Shown piece by piece: positions 24,104 to 35,361 of a stretch of 64,000 nt of DNA. Source of the DNA: Aotearoamyces nothofagi (Eukaryota > Ascomycota > Leotiomycetes > Leotiales > Tympanidaceae); assembly GCA_015345905.1 (NCBI GenBank), contig JADDTR010000009.1, positions 620,001 to 684,000 on the forward strand, read 5' to 3'. Numbering within the stretch: the first letter of the stretch is position 1; the number at the start of each line of letters is the position of its first letter. Under the pieces are notes generated by a model. It searched no databases and had not been told where the DNA came from. It worked only from the letters and a program-made list of their open reading frames with translations. A program made the translations under genes and the position numbers.

Positions 24104-24850
24104 ATGACGGGCATCGGCGATACCATTCGCAGCTTTGTCGACGGGGTCGTCCCTCCTGCAACTCGAGCCCAGTACAGAGAGAAGGCTGTCAGCTTCGCCA
24201 AGCAATATCCTCTTGCATTCGTAAGTCGTTCTTTCCGAGTTCCCGCGGTATCCGGCTAACATTTCTAGTCCTTCCTATCCGCTCAAGCTACTTTCGACTC
24301 TGCCCCCATCACGGTCTTCAGTCTGTTCTCTCTCGCCGTCATCTTCATCGCCCTCCTCGTCTCTGCAGCCATCATCATCGCTGCGGCCCTCACCATCGCG
24401 CCCCTACTCTTCATCACCGCCAGCACAGCCGCCGTAGTCTGGAGCAGCAGCATAGCGCTCTACGCGTCCCTAACCTGGTCATACAACCGCTTCCGCGGCT
24501 CCCCAGCTGAACACGTTTCCACCTCTACAGCGTCGCTTAAAGCCGAGGTCGATAATAATGCCGTGCATGAGTACGGTAGTTATGTTTCTGGCGTGAAGAC
24601 GAATGGCCAGGAGCTTGTTAATGGTGCTAAGGAGAGGACGAGGGAGGTTGGTAGGGATGTCCAGATTGGCGCGGAACAAGTGAAGGGTGCGGTGAAGAGT
24701 GGTGCGGATGAGGTTAAGGCGACGATTGATAGCGTGGAGGATGCTGTCTTGCAGAATGACCATGTTATTGATGCAGCAAAGGCTAAGAAGAATCGGGTTG
24801 GAGATACTTTGAAGAATTCGCCGGCTGCAAAGGACATTTCTGCATATTAA
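24104..24850 (+). CDS. Membrane-hairpin protein, promethin/LDO-like
   Basis: Two exons: 24104-24220 and 24269-24850; 232 residues. After a hydrophilic N-terminus comes a very long hydrophobic block (about residues 50-105: ITVFSLFSLAVIFIALLVSA..., then LTIAPLLFITASTAAVVW) with small residues and a Pro near its middle, as in hairpins that insert into one leaflet of the ER and lipid droplets. The C-terminal 90 residues are charged and amphipathic with repeated G-A/V-K-E units (NGAKERTREVG, GAEQVKGAVKSGADEVKATI), reminiscent of LEA or perilipin 11-mers. This layout fits the promethin/Ldo16 family of lipid-droplet proteins; that assignment is from architecture and memory only. Confidence 0.75.
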
Positions 24851-25104
24851 AAGGGCTGTTTAATCGTTATATTTCTCCTAGCGTGTGGTTTGTCTTTCCT
24901 CTAGCTTCTGCCGTGTCTAGTTAGAAATCTTCTGTACTTTCAGACTGATTTATAAGTTTCGATCACTCTTGAGTTATATACATTAGGACTGTTTATTTAC
25001 TAAAAGTTAAGGGTTGGTAAATGGGTTTTTTGGTCAGGCTTCGTGGTATTATAACTGGCCTCTTGCTGGTATCGACTGTGACCTCTTAACAATTTGGGTA
25101 TAGC
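24851..25104. other. Intergenic region left of the hairpin element
   Basis: AT-rich 3' flank with no gene. Confidence 0.4.
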
Positions 25105-25207
25105 CAGTGTAACAAAATATTCAAAGTATTTGAATATTTTTGAATAGAATAGAATAGAATAGTAGTTATTATTCTATTCTATTCTATTCTATTCAATTAT
25201 TACACTG
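25105..25207. repeat. 103-bp hairpin element with terminal inverted repeats and a pentanucleotide stem
   Basis: The ends CAGTGTAA (25105-25112) and TTACACTG (25200-25207) are perfect inverted repeats. Inside, a run of GAATA units (about 25142-25162) is followed after a short TAGTTATTA loop by a run of TATTC units (about 25171-25194), so the centre folds into a long perfect hairpin. This could be a very small MITE-like element or a microsatellite inversion. No clear target-site duplication touches the ends, although TATAGC occurs just outside both. Confidence 0.7.
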
Positions 25208-26339
25208 ATATAGCTTCTGCTGTTATCTGTATTTGAGTAGAAAGATGAGAGTAGAATCTATAGTGGACGGTGTGTCGGGATTCGACATATAATAGGTAGT
25301 CGGACATGCAAGCTACAAACTCATCCATAGGAAGTAATTTGATCAGACGATTGACATGTACTCTATTGCTAACTACAATCGGCTTACAAAAGTGTATCTT
25401 ATTTTCGAGGGGGTGCAGGTATAGCTAGCAGACAGCTCCGAGGCAACAGGTGGTCTCAAGGCTGTAACTTCTGATAAGCCTTCTGATTATCGGTCCATAC
25501 TTTCCGTTGCTCGGTGCTGATGCGCCTAGCAGGTGTGCATCATCGTTTGATTTCTCAACGACTGCATATGCTACAATATTAACTGAAAAGCTCAACGTGG
25601 CTCTTGAGAGCGACGCCGAGTCAATAACTCCTTGTTGTACAAAGAGTGGCTCACTACCGGCACGGACCACTTGAGAACAGAGCATCTGGCCTTGCAACCA
25701 GTTCGTCGATGCAGTTTCAATCGAGGCTACAGCCTTGCCACAGCCTTGCCTTTGTTTTAGAGCAGGTCAGGAGCGGAGATTGTCAAAACTAGGATGAGGT
25801 GGATACCGGGAAGGGATATAATCGCGGCCCCGGTATTGCTTATAGATTTGTGAGGCTATACTGTGTAGTGATGGCAGCACGGTGTGCAGGCAGATTAGTC
25901 GGCTGGTTTCAGCCCCTTTAGCTGCCGATGTTGCTTTTCTGAGCACCGCGTATCAACGGCGTCGTCACGATGCAGATAAAGAGTAGACGGACCTGTACAT
26001 ATTCTCTGGTTTCGAGATTGGTGGCGGCCAGTGCCAAAATGGCTGCATTCGAAGGCCTCTCGACAGCTGCCCCGACAATCTAGTTGCCATAGTTCAGTCA
26101 CGATACTGTCCGGCGCTGAGATATGCTGCAGCTGGCATTTATACCGTGGTTGGAGAAGAGGTTGCGATTGCTACAGACGATATAGAGGCGGCCTATGGTA
26201 GGATTGGAGGGCAGGGGGAAGGAATAATCATTGCTTAGAGGAGCAGCTTTCATCAACGCTGTTTAAATAAGCTATTTCTCAAGAAGTGATAAATAAAGAG
26301 TTAGTATTCGAACCTCTTGAAGCATCATCCAGCCACTAA
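25208..26339. other. Intergenic region right of the hairpin element
   Basis: Over 1 kb without a supported gene. Short antisense open frames (25425-25697, 25895-26101) show no known domain or splice-consistent extension. Confidence 0.45.
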
Positions 26340-26893
26340 TCAGTCCTTCCCAACAGGCACAAAGCCAGCATAATCCCCCTCCTTCCAAATCCTCCAATCC
26401 CGCCAGACATCCGCATCGCCCCCTCCCCTAACCCGCCACCATTGCAGACTGCAGCCCCTCAGCCACATCTCCTTGCCCTTCTCCAGGCCCCTCACCTTAT
26501 CATCTTCCTTGGCCACAAACTTCAGCGTCCATTCCCAGACGGAAAAGTCTTTGGTGCCGTGGACGCCATGGGTGACCATTCTCAGACCGGGGGCCGTGAC
26601 GTATGTGGCGTGGAGAAAGGATACGAATGCTGCGCGGTCGAGGTGCTCGGCTTGCCAGGCTGGATGAGAGTGTCAGCACGCGGAGACATTGGTGAGAGTT
26701 ATTTCGAAAATATTTGTCGGGGAGCTGATGGGGCGCTGTGGACAGGAGAGTGAGACATACCATGGTCGCTGAAATCTACCTCATTCTCGTCATAATGTTG
26801 AAGTATCTCATCGACATCCCCAGCTTCGAATTTGCTCGTCAAAGCCTCTTGTCGTTCCTCTAGAAACTGCTGTAATCCTGTCCTTGCAGCCAT
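26340..26893 (-). CDS. SnoaL-like / NTF2-fold small protein
   Basis: Two exons on the minus strand: 26893-26761 and 26659-26340; 150 residues. The intron (101 nt) ends in a standard CAG and rejoins the frame as DFSDHAWQAEHLDRAAF. The start FLEERQEALTSKFEAGDVDEILQHYDENEVDFSDH is typical of SnoaL/NTF2-fold proteins: an N-terminal helix, then an Asp-rich strand. The second exon has several Trp-rich strands (FSVWEWTLKFVAKE, LQWWRVR, VWRDWRIWKEGDYAGF). Relatives act as small isomerases, cyclases or ligand-binding proteins in secondary metabolism, but here no partner enzyme is adjacent and the ligand is unknown. Confidence 0.8.
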
Positions 26894-27448
26894 AGATATC
26901 TTTTCTACCCTCCTCGCCCTTTCTGGCAGTTGGATTTCTTGAATCCAAATTATAATTAGTTAATACTTCTGTCCTCAAAAGACTGATTGCGTGATGTTTC
27001 GCAGAGAAATCATCCCCAAGTCCCGAGGAGCTCTCCATATATTTATACTCAACGCGCTCCATGAAATACGGTTTCCCCGCTCCGCATTCGCGTCATCGCA
27101 ACCTACGTAAGCCTGATGATCAAGCAGCTATTTGAAATCGCAGATCCATAAGCTGACAGTCAGCACTTATGGCACTCGGAATATCAACGGCCGACATGGC
27201 AGCAATTTATAAAGAGTGTAGGTGGAGCATCTGGTGATGCATCTTGGCATCTTTTACCCTTTCCAGCAGGCTTCAGGACCTATGCTTCAATAATATTTTC
27301 CTGTGATATCGAAGAGATCGATCTCCGTCTCTATCGCCATCTCTATGCCTGAATATATCTTTGCCGCAAGATTACGTGCTCTGTCATCGTCTTCAGTCAT
27401 TAAAGCTGGATGCAAGGTTGTCCCAGAGTATCTAGCATATCACTACCT
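26894..27448. other. Intergenic region
   Basis: No gene is supported. The first 150 bases are the promoter side of the SnoaL-like gene. Confidence 0.4.
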
Positions 27449-27952
27449 CTAAGTAGAGCTAGCACGGAATCGTTCTACAGTATCCATCTTCTCTTTTATA
27501 GCATTCAACATTTCTTGGCAAGACTCTACACCGATTTTATTCTTGAACTGCTCGTCTGTATATTGGGGCTTTGACGATTAGAATAAAGGCATCAGTTCGT
27601 GGTACAGAAGAGGACTTACAAGCTCAGGTCCATCGGCTGGATTGAATTGAAATTTATCCCGAAGCTGATTGAGAATGTATTGGCTCAGGTACGCGGATTC
27701 TGTTAGATACGTGAGCAAAGAAAAAGGAAACAGGTTGGTTATACTACTGACACTGCTTGCTCTTGTCCTTTCCATTTGAAGATCTTGATCTCAACAGCAT
27801 CGTCTGGAGCAATTATAGGGCCGTTAACGATAATCCGAATGCGTCTTTTGATTATACAAGAAATACCCCCCTTCACATATAAAACGATCGCTTTTGCCTT
27901 CAGAATTATCAAAGTCTCGACCCCATACCACCTGACAGGCTCGGTTTGCCAT
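27449..27952 (-). pseudogene. Probable relic, or poorly resolved spliced gene, of unknown function
   Basis: On the minus strand several protein-like stretches follow one another. They are MANRACQVVWGRDFDNSEG from 27952, RIIVNGPIIAPDDAVEIKIFKWKG one frame over, ESAYLSQYILNQLRDKFQF, and after a plausible GTAAGT...AAAG intron QYTDEQFKNKIGVESCQEML up to a stop at 27449. They read like consecutive exons of one eukaryotic gene, but I could not join the first three without a frame conflict, one at a G-run and one at the second intron. I do not recognise the family. Either it is decayed or I have missed a splice choice. Confidence 0.3.
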
Positions 27953-28882
27953 TAAATCATTCTTCTCCCGGTCTGGGCCAGGCATTTCATGAGGTTTGCA
28001 GATGGGCGAGAATACGAATAGCTATAGTGCGGCTTGTCGACACCGTAGACTGCGAGAGGAACTTAGGTCGCTGAGGAGCGTTAGTTGGGACTACTTTGCG
28101 TAATGGGGGCTCTGGGCATAGTTAATCACAGCGAGACTAGCATCAAGGCGGTAAAACGACTTTATAACTTCATTATTCCGCTCAGGACCAATCTACTCTG
28201 TAGTTCTCTGTACGGTATATATACCATCGACGTGCCCGTGCCGTCTCATCACTGTGGTTCCCGTGACCCATATGTGCACAATCGAGGTGGCAGCCCCCTC
28301 TCCGCCTCCAAACCGTCACGGATAACGGATAACGTGATCCATTGGATCCCTAGGTTCTTGCCAGGAACACCAGGTGATGGTCAGGTGACTGTTGCGAATT
28401 GGGTATTTGTTTATGTCTAACTATATAACTGGCCTTAATCCTCCCACTGGCGCTGCCGGCAGTCACATAGTAAAATGCATGGTGAATGTTAGCATATACG
28501 ATATGCTCCTGATGTCTTGACATTAGTACATTAATTTGACATAATCTTATCCCAGCCCAAAGTCCCCAAGTTCATTAAACATTCTACAGTACTCTATTAG
28601 GACCAGCGATCTACTTTCTTTTCAGTTGAATTCATCTTTAAAGACGGGGCGAGTCGGTCACCTAGCTCAGAGTGCGACTCTATACGCAGCCAAGATCTAG
28701 GACTCCGTATATGAGTGCGACGAGAGATTGATCTACTGGTTACTGCATATATTGAAGCAGTTGCACTCCCCCGGCTAATAAGTCCGGAGAGTGTGTCCAC
28801 CCGATTCGTGGGACATACCTCGGCGCATCGTACGATATGCGGAGGTACAGCTTATTAAGGTTAATTAGTACCGATTACTGTC
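27953..28882. other. Intergenic region before the 5S gene
   Basis: No supported gene. A 111-codon plus-strand frame at 28085 shows no recognisable motif. Confidence 0.4.
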
Positions 28883-29001
28883 ACATACGACCATAGATTC
28901 AAGAATACTGGGCATCCCGTCCGCTCTGCCATACATAAGCTTGAAATCGGCAGATTAGTAGTTGGGTGGGTGACCACCAGCGAATACCTGCTGTTGTATG
29001 T
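28883..29001 (+). rRNA. 5S ribosomal RNA
   Basis: A 119-nt sequence starts ACATACGACCATAG and ends CTGCTGTTGTATGT. Helix I pairs over nine positions (ACATACGAC with GTTGTATGT). The loop motif CCCGTCCGCTCTGCC and the 3' core GATTAGTAGTTGGGTGGGTG ACCACCAGCGAATACC match the fungal 5S consensus I know. In helix II/III the strand GATTCAAG (28896-28903) differs from the usual fungal sequence but pairs with CTTGAAATC (28940-28948) with one bulge, so the changes are compensated. T-runs at 29001-29005 and 29009-29015 serve as Pol III terminators. Single dispersed 5S genes outside the rDNA are normal in Pezizomycotina. Confidence 0.95.
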
Positions 29002-29015
29002 TTTTGCGTTTTTTT

Positions 29016-30037
29016 GCACCTTTTCCCTCTCTTTTGGTATCCAATCTGACCTCCGGTGATGTTATACTATTTATATTTCCGATAGGCGTGCCTCAAAATT
29101 ATATTTCTGATAAGTAAATATTTGTATGCCAGGAATTGATTGGTGAGAAGTTTTTATTCAATTGTGCTAAGGGTTGTTACTTTTAGTCTACTCCTTCTAT
29201 CAAACGCTTTTTATATAGACCGGCTCTATTACTCTGCTACTACATGTCGCACATTTAAAGGTCTGAAGGTCGAGTTGGGAATCGGATCTTATATTATGTG
29301 ATTACTACCCGGAGTCTTCGGTTACTTCTTCATTGTTAGAGCGATGGCCGGGGTTATCTCCGCTGCTTTAATTGTAACAACACGGCGATCTCCAAGTCCA
29401 AGAACACGAAGCAAGGCAATGCCCCAGACGACTTGCATCTCTACACGCACGTAACCGTCTCTCCAGACTCCCTAATCGTACCAGAATAATTCCATATAGA
29501 GTTTTTTCTTTTGCCTGCCTTATCAATGCCCCGCCCCTATCTCTCGGCGCTAGAATCCCCGCTGCCGTCTCTTATCTCTCAAATGTCTGCGGGGCGACCG
29601 ATTCTCTTCTGCTGAGCGCCCATTCTTGACCTGCTGCATTTATCAAAGGTGGGATATTGCTTGGGTCACCTAATGAAGTAGTGACAGCATCGAGGCATCT
29701 GCGTATATAACTGACGGATATAAAGAGCGACATCGAGAAAGAGACATACAACACCAGCCCTAATCACATATAACAAGAGAAGCAACATACGATATCCATC
29801 AAATCATCATCTTACACAACTATAAATATTGTTGAAATTTTGCGGCCAGTACCGGTCATTCAGTCAAGGCCTTAGGCAGCAGTAGCCACTTTCTACCAAC
29901 CTGTAAGCTTAAGCCTTAAGCAAGCAACCACACAATCAAGCATCAACTACAAAACACCGCAGCCCACCCACTACTCAGCGTATAATTGCAACAAATATTC
30001 TCTAAGCCGCTTTCTGGATTTTGGCTCAAGCATCCTC
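29016..30037. promoter_or_regulatory. Upstream region of the first 2OG-oxygenase gene
   Basis: No gene is supported. The last 300 bases are A/C-rich (for example 29880-29990), typical of an mRNA leader. Confidence 0.45.
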
Positions 30038-31321
30038 ATGGCCCCGTCAAGCTTCCCTATCATCTCTTTCAAGCCCTTCCTTGACGGCAAAGAAGCTGAA
30101 AAGCGAGCCGTCGCTCAGAAGCTTTATGATGCCTTCCACACCCACGGCTGGGTCTATCTGCAGGACTTTGGTATCTCCCCATCAGAGATAGACACTATGT
30201 TTGCCATGGTACGTCGTCACTTGAAAAAAGGAAGCACTGAAATAGTTCCCCTAGAGCTGACATCCAAAAGTCTAAAAAGTATTTCGACAGACCTGTAGAA
30301 GAGAAATTAAAGCAGACGCTCTCTTCTGCAGAGACGAACCAAGGTTATACTCCGGATGGAGCAGAAGCAAATGGAGGCACTGACCACAAAGAGGTTAGCT
30401 TACTTACTGTGTGAATATGGCTCTTATGTTAACCATTGTAAAGTGTTATGAGCATCGCAGATTCAAGAATGACCTTTGCCCGTCATCAGAGGAACTTGAA
30501 GGTTTCAAAGAGTTCCTAGATTCTTTCTACGAGGTGAGCAGCAAGACGCAGTTCAGAATCTCATATCACACTTCTTCGTGCATTTGGTGAGGAGATAGAA
30601 TGAATATCAGATATTTGAGAACAGGATATTAACTTTTGATTTGAAGGTCGATTCCACTCATCACTAAAGACCTCATAGAGCTCAAGAGTCTTATATATTG
30701 GACTCAACACCATTCACTAACTCCACTCAGAAATGCTACACGCTTTCCATAGACGTTCTGCGCGCTCTGGCCTTAATCATGGATCTCGATCTTGAATACT
30801 TCAGCTCCGCTCTCCAAAAAGCAGATCCCCAACTCCGTCTTCTCCATTACATGCCCGTCGCTCGGTCCATAGTTGAAGCACCAGGCCACGCCCGCATAAC
30901 TCCACACACCGACTTTGGCCTCTGCACAATCCTGTTCCAAGACCAAGTTGGCGGGCTGGAAGTCGATCCCTTCCACACCGGCAGCTTCCTTCCCGCAACT
31001 CCCATCCATGGCACGTGCGTTATCAATGTTGCAGACCTGCTGCAAAGACTCTCAAATGATAGACTCCGATCTACGATGCATCGCGTTACGACGCCCAAGT
31101 TGACCAAGGAGCAGTTGGAGGAGATTGGCCCCGGTGGCATGTTGCCTGCGAGATATTCGACGGCATTCTTTGTCCATCCGAGCGCGGAAGTCGACATCGA
31201 GCCGATTGTTTGGGAGGGAGAGGTCGGTGCAAAGTATGAGAAGGTTAATGCTGGCCAGTGGAGGACATATAACACCGCCAAGAACTACTCTAACATCCTT
31301 GGCGCTGTAAGCGTTCAGTAG
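30038..31321 (+). CDS. 2OG-Fe(II) dioxygenase, isopenicillin-N-synthase-like
   Basis: Four exons: 30038-30208, 30271-30393, 30444-30533, 30731-31321; 324 residues. The N-terminal DIOX_N region starts FPIISFKPFLDGKEAEKRAVAQKLYDAFHTHGW. The jelly-roll core has the iron ligands His187, Asp189 (PHTDFG) and His245 (STMHRV), and the 2-oxoglutarate-binding RxS pair Arg269/Ser271 (ARYSTAFF). All active-site residues are present, so it should be active. The third intron is long (197 nt) and may hide a further short exon, but the direct junction SFYE-KCYTL reads naturally. The substrate is unknown. It is convergent with the MFS transporter that follows, 271 bases away. Confidence 0.9.
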
Positions 31322-31592
31322 CCTATTGGGCTGGTGTCGAAGTTCGTATTGATCTATTTGGTTTACGGAATAATCCCAAGGATTTTAGAACAAGACCTTA
31401 AGATGAAGTCGAAATCTTTTAACTATCTTCTGCCTTATATCTTTGTTAGCACAAAGATGTAGCGTGTAGGGAATGTCTATAGGTAGTAGTCGCTGAAGAT
31501 AAACATCAAGTATATAAGTCCAGCAGACTGCCATACTGCCGAGAAAATAGCGTAACAAAAATTTCTACTTTAGAATTCCATGGCTTATCACC

Positions 31593-33371
31593 CTATTTCT
31601 TTGCTTCCACGGCAACAATCTCGCTAGTCGTATGAACCTCATCTAGTCCAACGCCATCAATAACAAAATCCGCCTTGCCACTCGTCAAATCCTCCAAGTC
31701 CGGTACCGAAGAATGCTTCACGCCATCAAACTTGACGTCAACCTCCTCAAGCGTCAAGCCCTGCGTCTCAACCCAATAAAAGGCAACAAAGAGGAGCATC
31801 AGTATGCCGAAGCAGGCATTGATGATATACGTCTTCCAGCCAATGGCTTCCAAGGCAAAGGGCATTACCATGGTGACAAACAAGCCGCAAAGCTTGGTTG
31901 TCATGGTGTACAAACCCATACCTGTGCCGCGGATTTGATAGGACAGGACTTCGGGCGGGTAGATAACGGTCAGGGGTGTGATGCCCATGCTATAAGTGCC
32001 GTTATACAAAAAGATGCAGGCGATGGTCGCGTATATACCAGACGTATTCGACGATTCTCCATATACAGCTATAAGGCCGCCGACCATGAAGAAGGTGACG
32101 ATACCGCCTGCCAGACTAATACAGCAGAGAAGCTTTCGTCCGATGCGATCGGCGTAGAAGGACGCAATGACAGCAACGACGAACGACCAGGCGGTCAAGA
32201 TGATGTTGATTTCCAGCTGCGTGGTGGCGTCGCGGATGCCCGATTCTTCTAGCAAGGTGCCGAAATAGAATGTGACGATGTTCGTTCCGGGAAGCATCAC
32301 CACGGCGGAGAAGGAGATGGCGATTATGAGACGCTTGCGGTTGATGGGGTTCGTGTAGGCTTCCTTGAAGGAGAGCTGTCGTCCTTCGGTTCTTTCCCAC
32401 GTTATGGTGTCGGCTATCTCGCGGTATTGGAGCAGGACGAGCGGGTCCGCCTTGTCGCCTTCGGCGTTGACGATGGCAAGGACTTCGAGGGCTTCATCGT
32501 GGCGGTCTTGTCCGATGAGCCACTTGGAGTTTATATCAGCCTTGCGCCTTGGAATTATGGAGGCAGATAGATTGAAACTTGGATTTATCACTCGGAGCTA
32601 TTCTGCTGTCGAGGAATGATGTCTTGTTATTCAAGAGCTTACTTACACGGGGCGATTCTGGGATAAAGGGTAGAATACACATGCAGACCAAACTGGGCAT
32701 AACCTGGACGAAGCTTGGTATCCGCCACGCCCACGTACTATCAACGAACTGAGTCTAACCGGACAACATCAGCAAGCTACCACAGACCCAGACGGGATCC
32801 GTCTTACTCGGTAGCAAATCCCAGAAGCAATCATGGTCCCAACACCCCAGCAAGAATAATAAAGACCTAGAGCAAAAGCGCGCTGCTTGGGCGGACAAGT
32901 CTCGGCGACATACGTCGGCGTAGCAGTCGCCGCAACCGCAAGTCCCATGCCGATAACAAAACGGCCGAGAATGAACATGCCGACATCCACAGCTGCGGTC
33001 TGTAGCACAGCACCGGCGAGAGTGACGCAGCAGGACCAGAAAATGGCCTCCCGCCGCCCGCGCCAGTCGACCAGGAGGCCGGCCGGGAAGGCAGCGACCG
33101 CGCCTCCAGTGTAGGAGATGGCGGTGTTTAAGGATTTCGTGGTGGTGGTCAGGGCGAAATAGCTCTGGTAGGTGGGCATCACGTTTAGACTTCCCATGAT
33201 GGAGCTGTCGTAGCCGAGGAGCTGGGCTTGGTGAGACGGTGCGGACACGGGGAGGGAGGGGGGACGTACTACGGAGTCGATGACTGAGGTTGCGATGACG
33301 GCTGTTAGAATCAGGATCTTGCAGCTGGGGACGAGTCGGGAGACGTATTGTCGGGGGTATGCGGAGGCCAT
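31593..33371 (-). CDS. MFS sugar-porter family transporter
   Basis: Four exons on the minus strand: 33371-33270, 33221-32808, 32754-32647, 32522-31593; 517 residues, 12 hydrophobic segments. Sugar-porter signatures are visible: YDSSIMGSLNV after helix 1, DWRGRREAIFW between helices 2 and 3, IPESPRWLIGQDR before the central loop, ADRIGRKLL between helices 8 and 9, and a C-terminal WVETQGLTLEEVD. The first intron (33269-33222) is 48 nt, a multiple of three, and lacks a stop, so a retained form would add 16 Pro/Ser-rich residues in helix 1; removing it restores a normal LLGYDSS helix. Relatives include lactose and hexose permeases; the substrate is not certain. Confidence 0.9.
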
Positions 33372-33550
33372 CGCTGTTGCAGTAGCTTATAGTAGCTGAG
33401 AGGTGAGATTGATCGGAATTTTACAGCAGCTCTTCCCAGGAGATGGAGCTGGCTTTTGGGTGTTGTGTAATATATGATTAGCAAAGACAGTTCCTCAAAC
33501 TCCAGATTCAAAAGATATATCTCTAATCGCTAGACTACGTATTACATGAC
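33372..33550. promoter_or_regulatory. Promoter-proximal region of the MFS gene
   Basis: This lies immediately upstream of the minus-strand start at 33371. No distinct motif can be named. Confidence 0.4.
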
Positions 33551-33614
33551 ATATGCAGACTTGGATATATGCAGACTTGGATATATGCAGACTTGGATAT
33601 ATGCAGACTTGGAT
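33551..33614. repeat. Four perfect copies of a 16-bp tandem repeat
   Basis: The unit ATATGCAGACTTGGAT is repeated four times without change. It lies 180-243 bases upstream of the minus-strand MFS start codon. Confidence 0.9.
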
Positions 33615-34902
33615 ATCTACTGGGATGTGATAAGTGGGGTGGGCCGTCGTGTCGATTTCCGGGGATCTGATGTCGGTGACACTGCAGACGGCGATAGGCG
33701 ATAACATGATGATCTGCTGGAGGAAGCAGTGGGATAGCACCGACTACAGAAGACGGAGGTAAGAAGAAGAACAAATTGGTCGAGTATGCCCGAATTGGCG
33801 ATGTTGGCTTCTGGTAAGGGTTAGGAGATGATTGTAGCGGATGTCTCTGTGTAGATAAGGTTGTTAGGGAGAGTAGATGGACGATAGCGGGATCATGCTC
33901 GAGGGACTCTCTCGATTTATTGTATCAAACGTGGCTAGCTGTCACCGAAATAAACTTCTAGCAGCGATTATCCTCGCGATGGTCTGAAAGGTCGTATATC
34001 TCCAGCTTACAGATTGCTGGTTTGGCTATAACCTTAACAACGAGCTCGTGAATACTAAGAGGTGCCATGAATATGTCAAGAAGCTGTATATCTACATTCA
34101 TTCCAAAGTATGCAGACGGACGGAAACCCGGGACAGGAAGGAGATATACCAATAGAGATAAGTAATTCCTTGTATGACTTTGTATTATACGACAGATATT
34201 GTAAGGTGTATATTGAGATATCTAGCGAGATATAGCGTTTGAAACGGTAAACGTATTAGCCCTCGTACAGCCTTGTACTAGTTGTACCTTTATAGATATC
34301 TGGGTAAGATCCATGACAACGCTAGAGAATCTGTTTGTTCTATAGGCACTTACCATACATGATCCGTAAGGTCTATGCAGAATCACGTTATGTAGTTGCC
34401 ACTGATGCCTCAGGCTAGGTATATGGCACGGTAAGCATCCGGCCGCTCCAGCATACGACCCCTTACTGTCGTCTTATTCCCGGCTGTCCTAATTGCCAAT
34501 TGCGCCCTCCGACGCATCAAACCGCACAAGGTCTGTAGTTCCCGTGTGATTTTGGCATCTGGTGATAATCCCGGGTTCTTTAGGACCAAACGGACTCTCC
34601 GTGGACAATGATCCGCCACCTCGTATCAGCACCCGTAGAACCCCGTTTGAAGAGGTTGCTCCACCACTCCCGTCCCAGATCCTATCCGCACCCTAGTGGA
34701 CCTGCATAGATACGGCGCATCGGTGGCGATGCAGCAGCGTTCCGGGCCTCCAACAAACGGCGATGGATTTTATATATTCTGCCCAACTTTTCTCCTCCGC
34801 GGCGGGCTCCTGGTGTGCTGTCCCATTGTGCAAAAAGCAAAGCGGCTTCAATCCTTGAGCTGGTAGACTTCAGACACGTCTCCAACGCTTGCAGAATCAG
34901 AG
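33615..34902. other. Intergenic region
   Basis: Over 1.2 kb without a supported gene. Minus-strand open frames at 34410-34619 and 34682-34909 have no recognisable motif. Confidence 0.45.
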
Positions 34903-35361
34903 ATGGCATTCAAAGACCGCATCCGCAAAGCCGTGTCGCCGAACTCCTCCACGGATAACTCGAGCACCACGACCTCGGCAAGCAACAACAGTGCCTCGAA
35001 ACGAACCAGCACATCCTCTACATCCACCTCCTCAACACCGACATCGTCAATGCCATCATCGGCAATTGGACCTAAAAGAAATCGGGCGCTGACCAGCACC
35101 TCGCTATCGCGGCTATCTCTCTCACGCTTCTTCAACCGAGCCGACGACCCGAACAAATACGCACCCAAGAATTTCGAATTTCGCGAGCCTCCCAGCAGCC
35201 ACCATGTCGCCGCTCTGAATGCTTGGGATTGGAGTGAAGGCTGTCGGCGTGCGAGCTTTACGTCGGAATTCGAGGCCATCAGTCCCTGCACGAGCCGGAG
35301 AAATACAGCATACGAAGGGCTGATGGCAGATGTTGAGCATGCAGAGAATACCCAAAGATGA
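34903..35361 (+). CDS. Small Ser/Thr-rich fungal protein of unknown function
   Basis: A single exon of 152 codons. It starts MAFKDRIRKAVSPNSS, continues with about 50 disordered Ser/Thr residues (TSSTSTSSTPTSSMPSS), then a more conserved-looking segment LSRLSLSRFFNRADDPNKYAPKNFEFREPP. The end is rich in charged residues. Such N-termini (MxFKDRIRK) are common in a class of small cytosolic fungal proteins without known function. There is no signal peptide or membrane segment. It is plausible as a real gene because of codon usage and a clean start, but not proven. Confidence 0.6.
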   Translation: MAFKDRIRKAVSPNSSTDNSSTTTSASNNSASKRTSTSSTSTSSTPTSSMPSSAIGPKRNRALTSTSLSRLSLSRFFNRADDPNKYAPKNFEFREPPSSHHVAALNAWDWSEGCRRASFTSEFEAISPCTSRRNTAYEGLMADVEHAENTQR

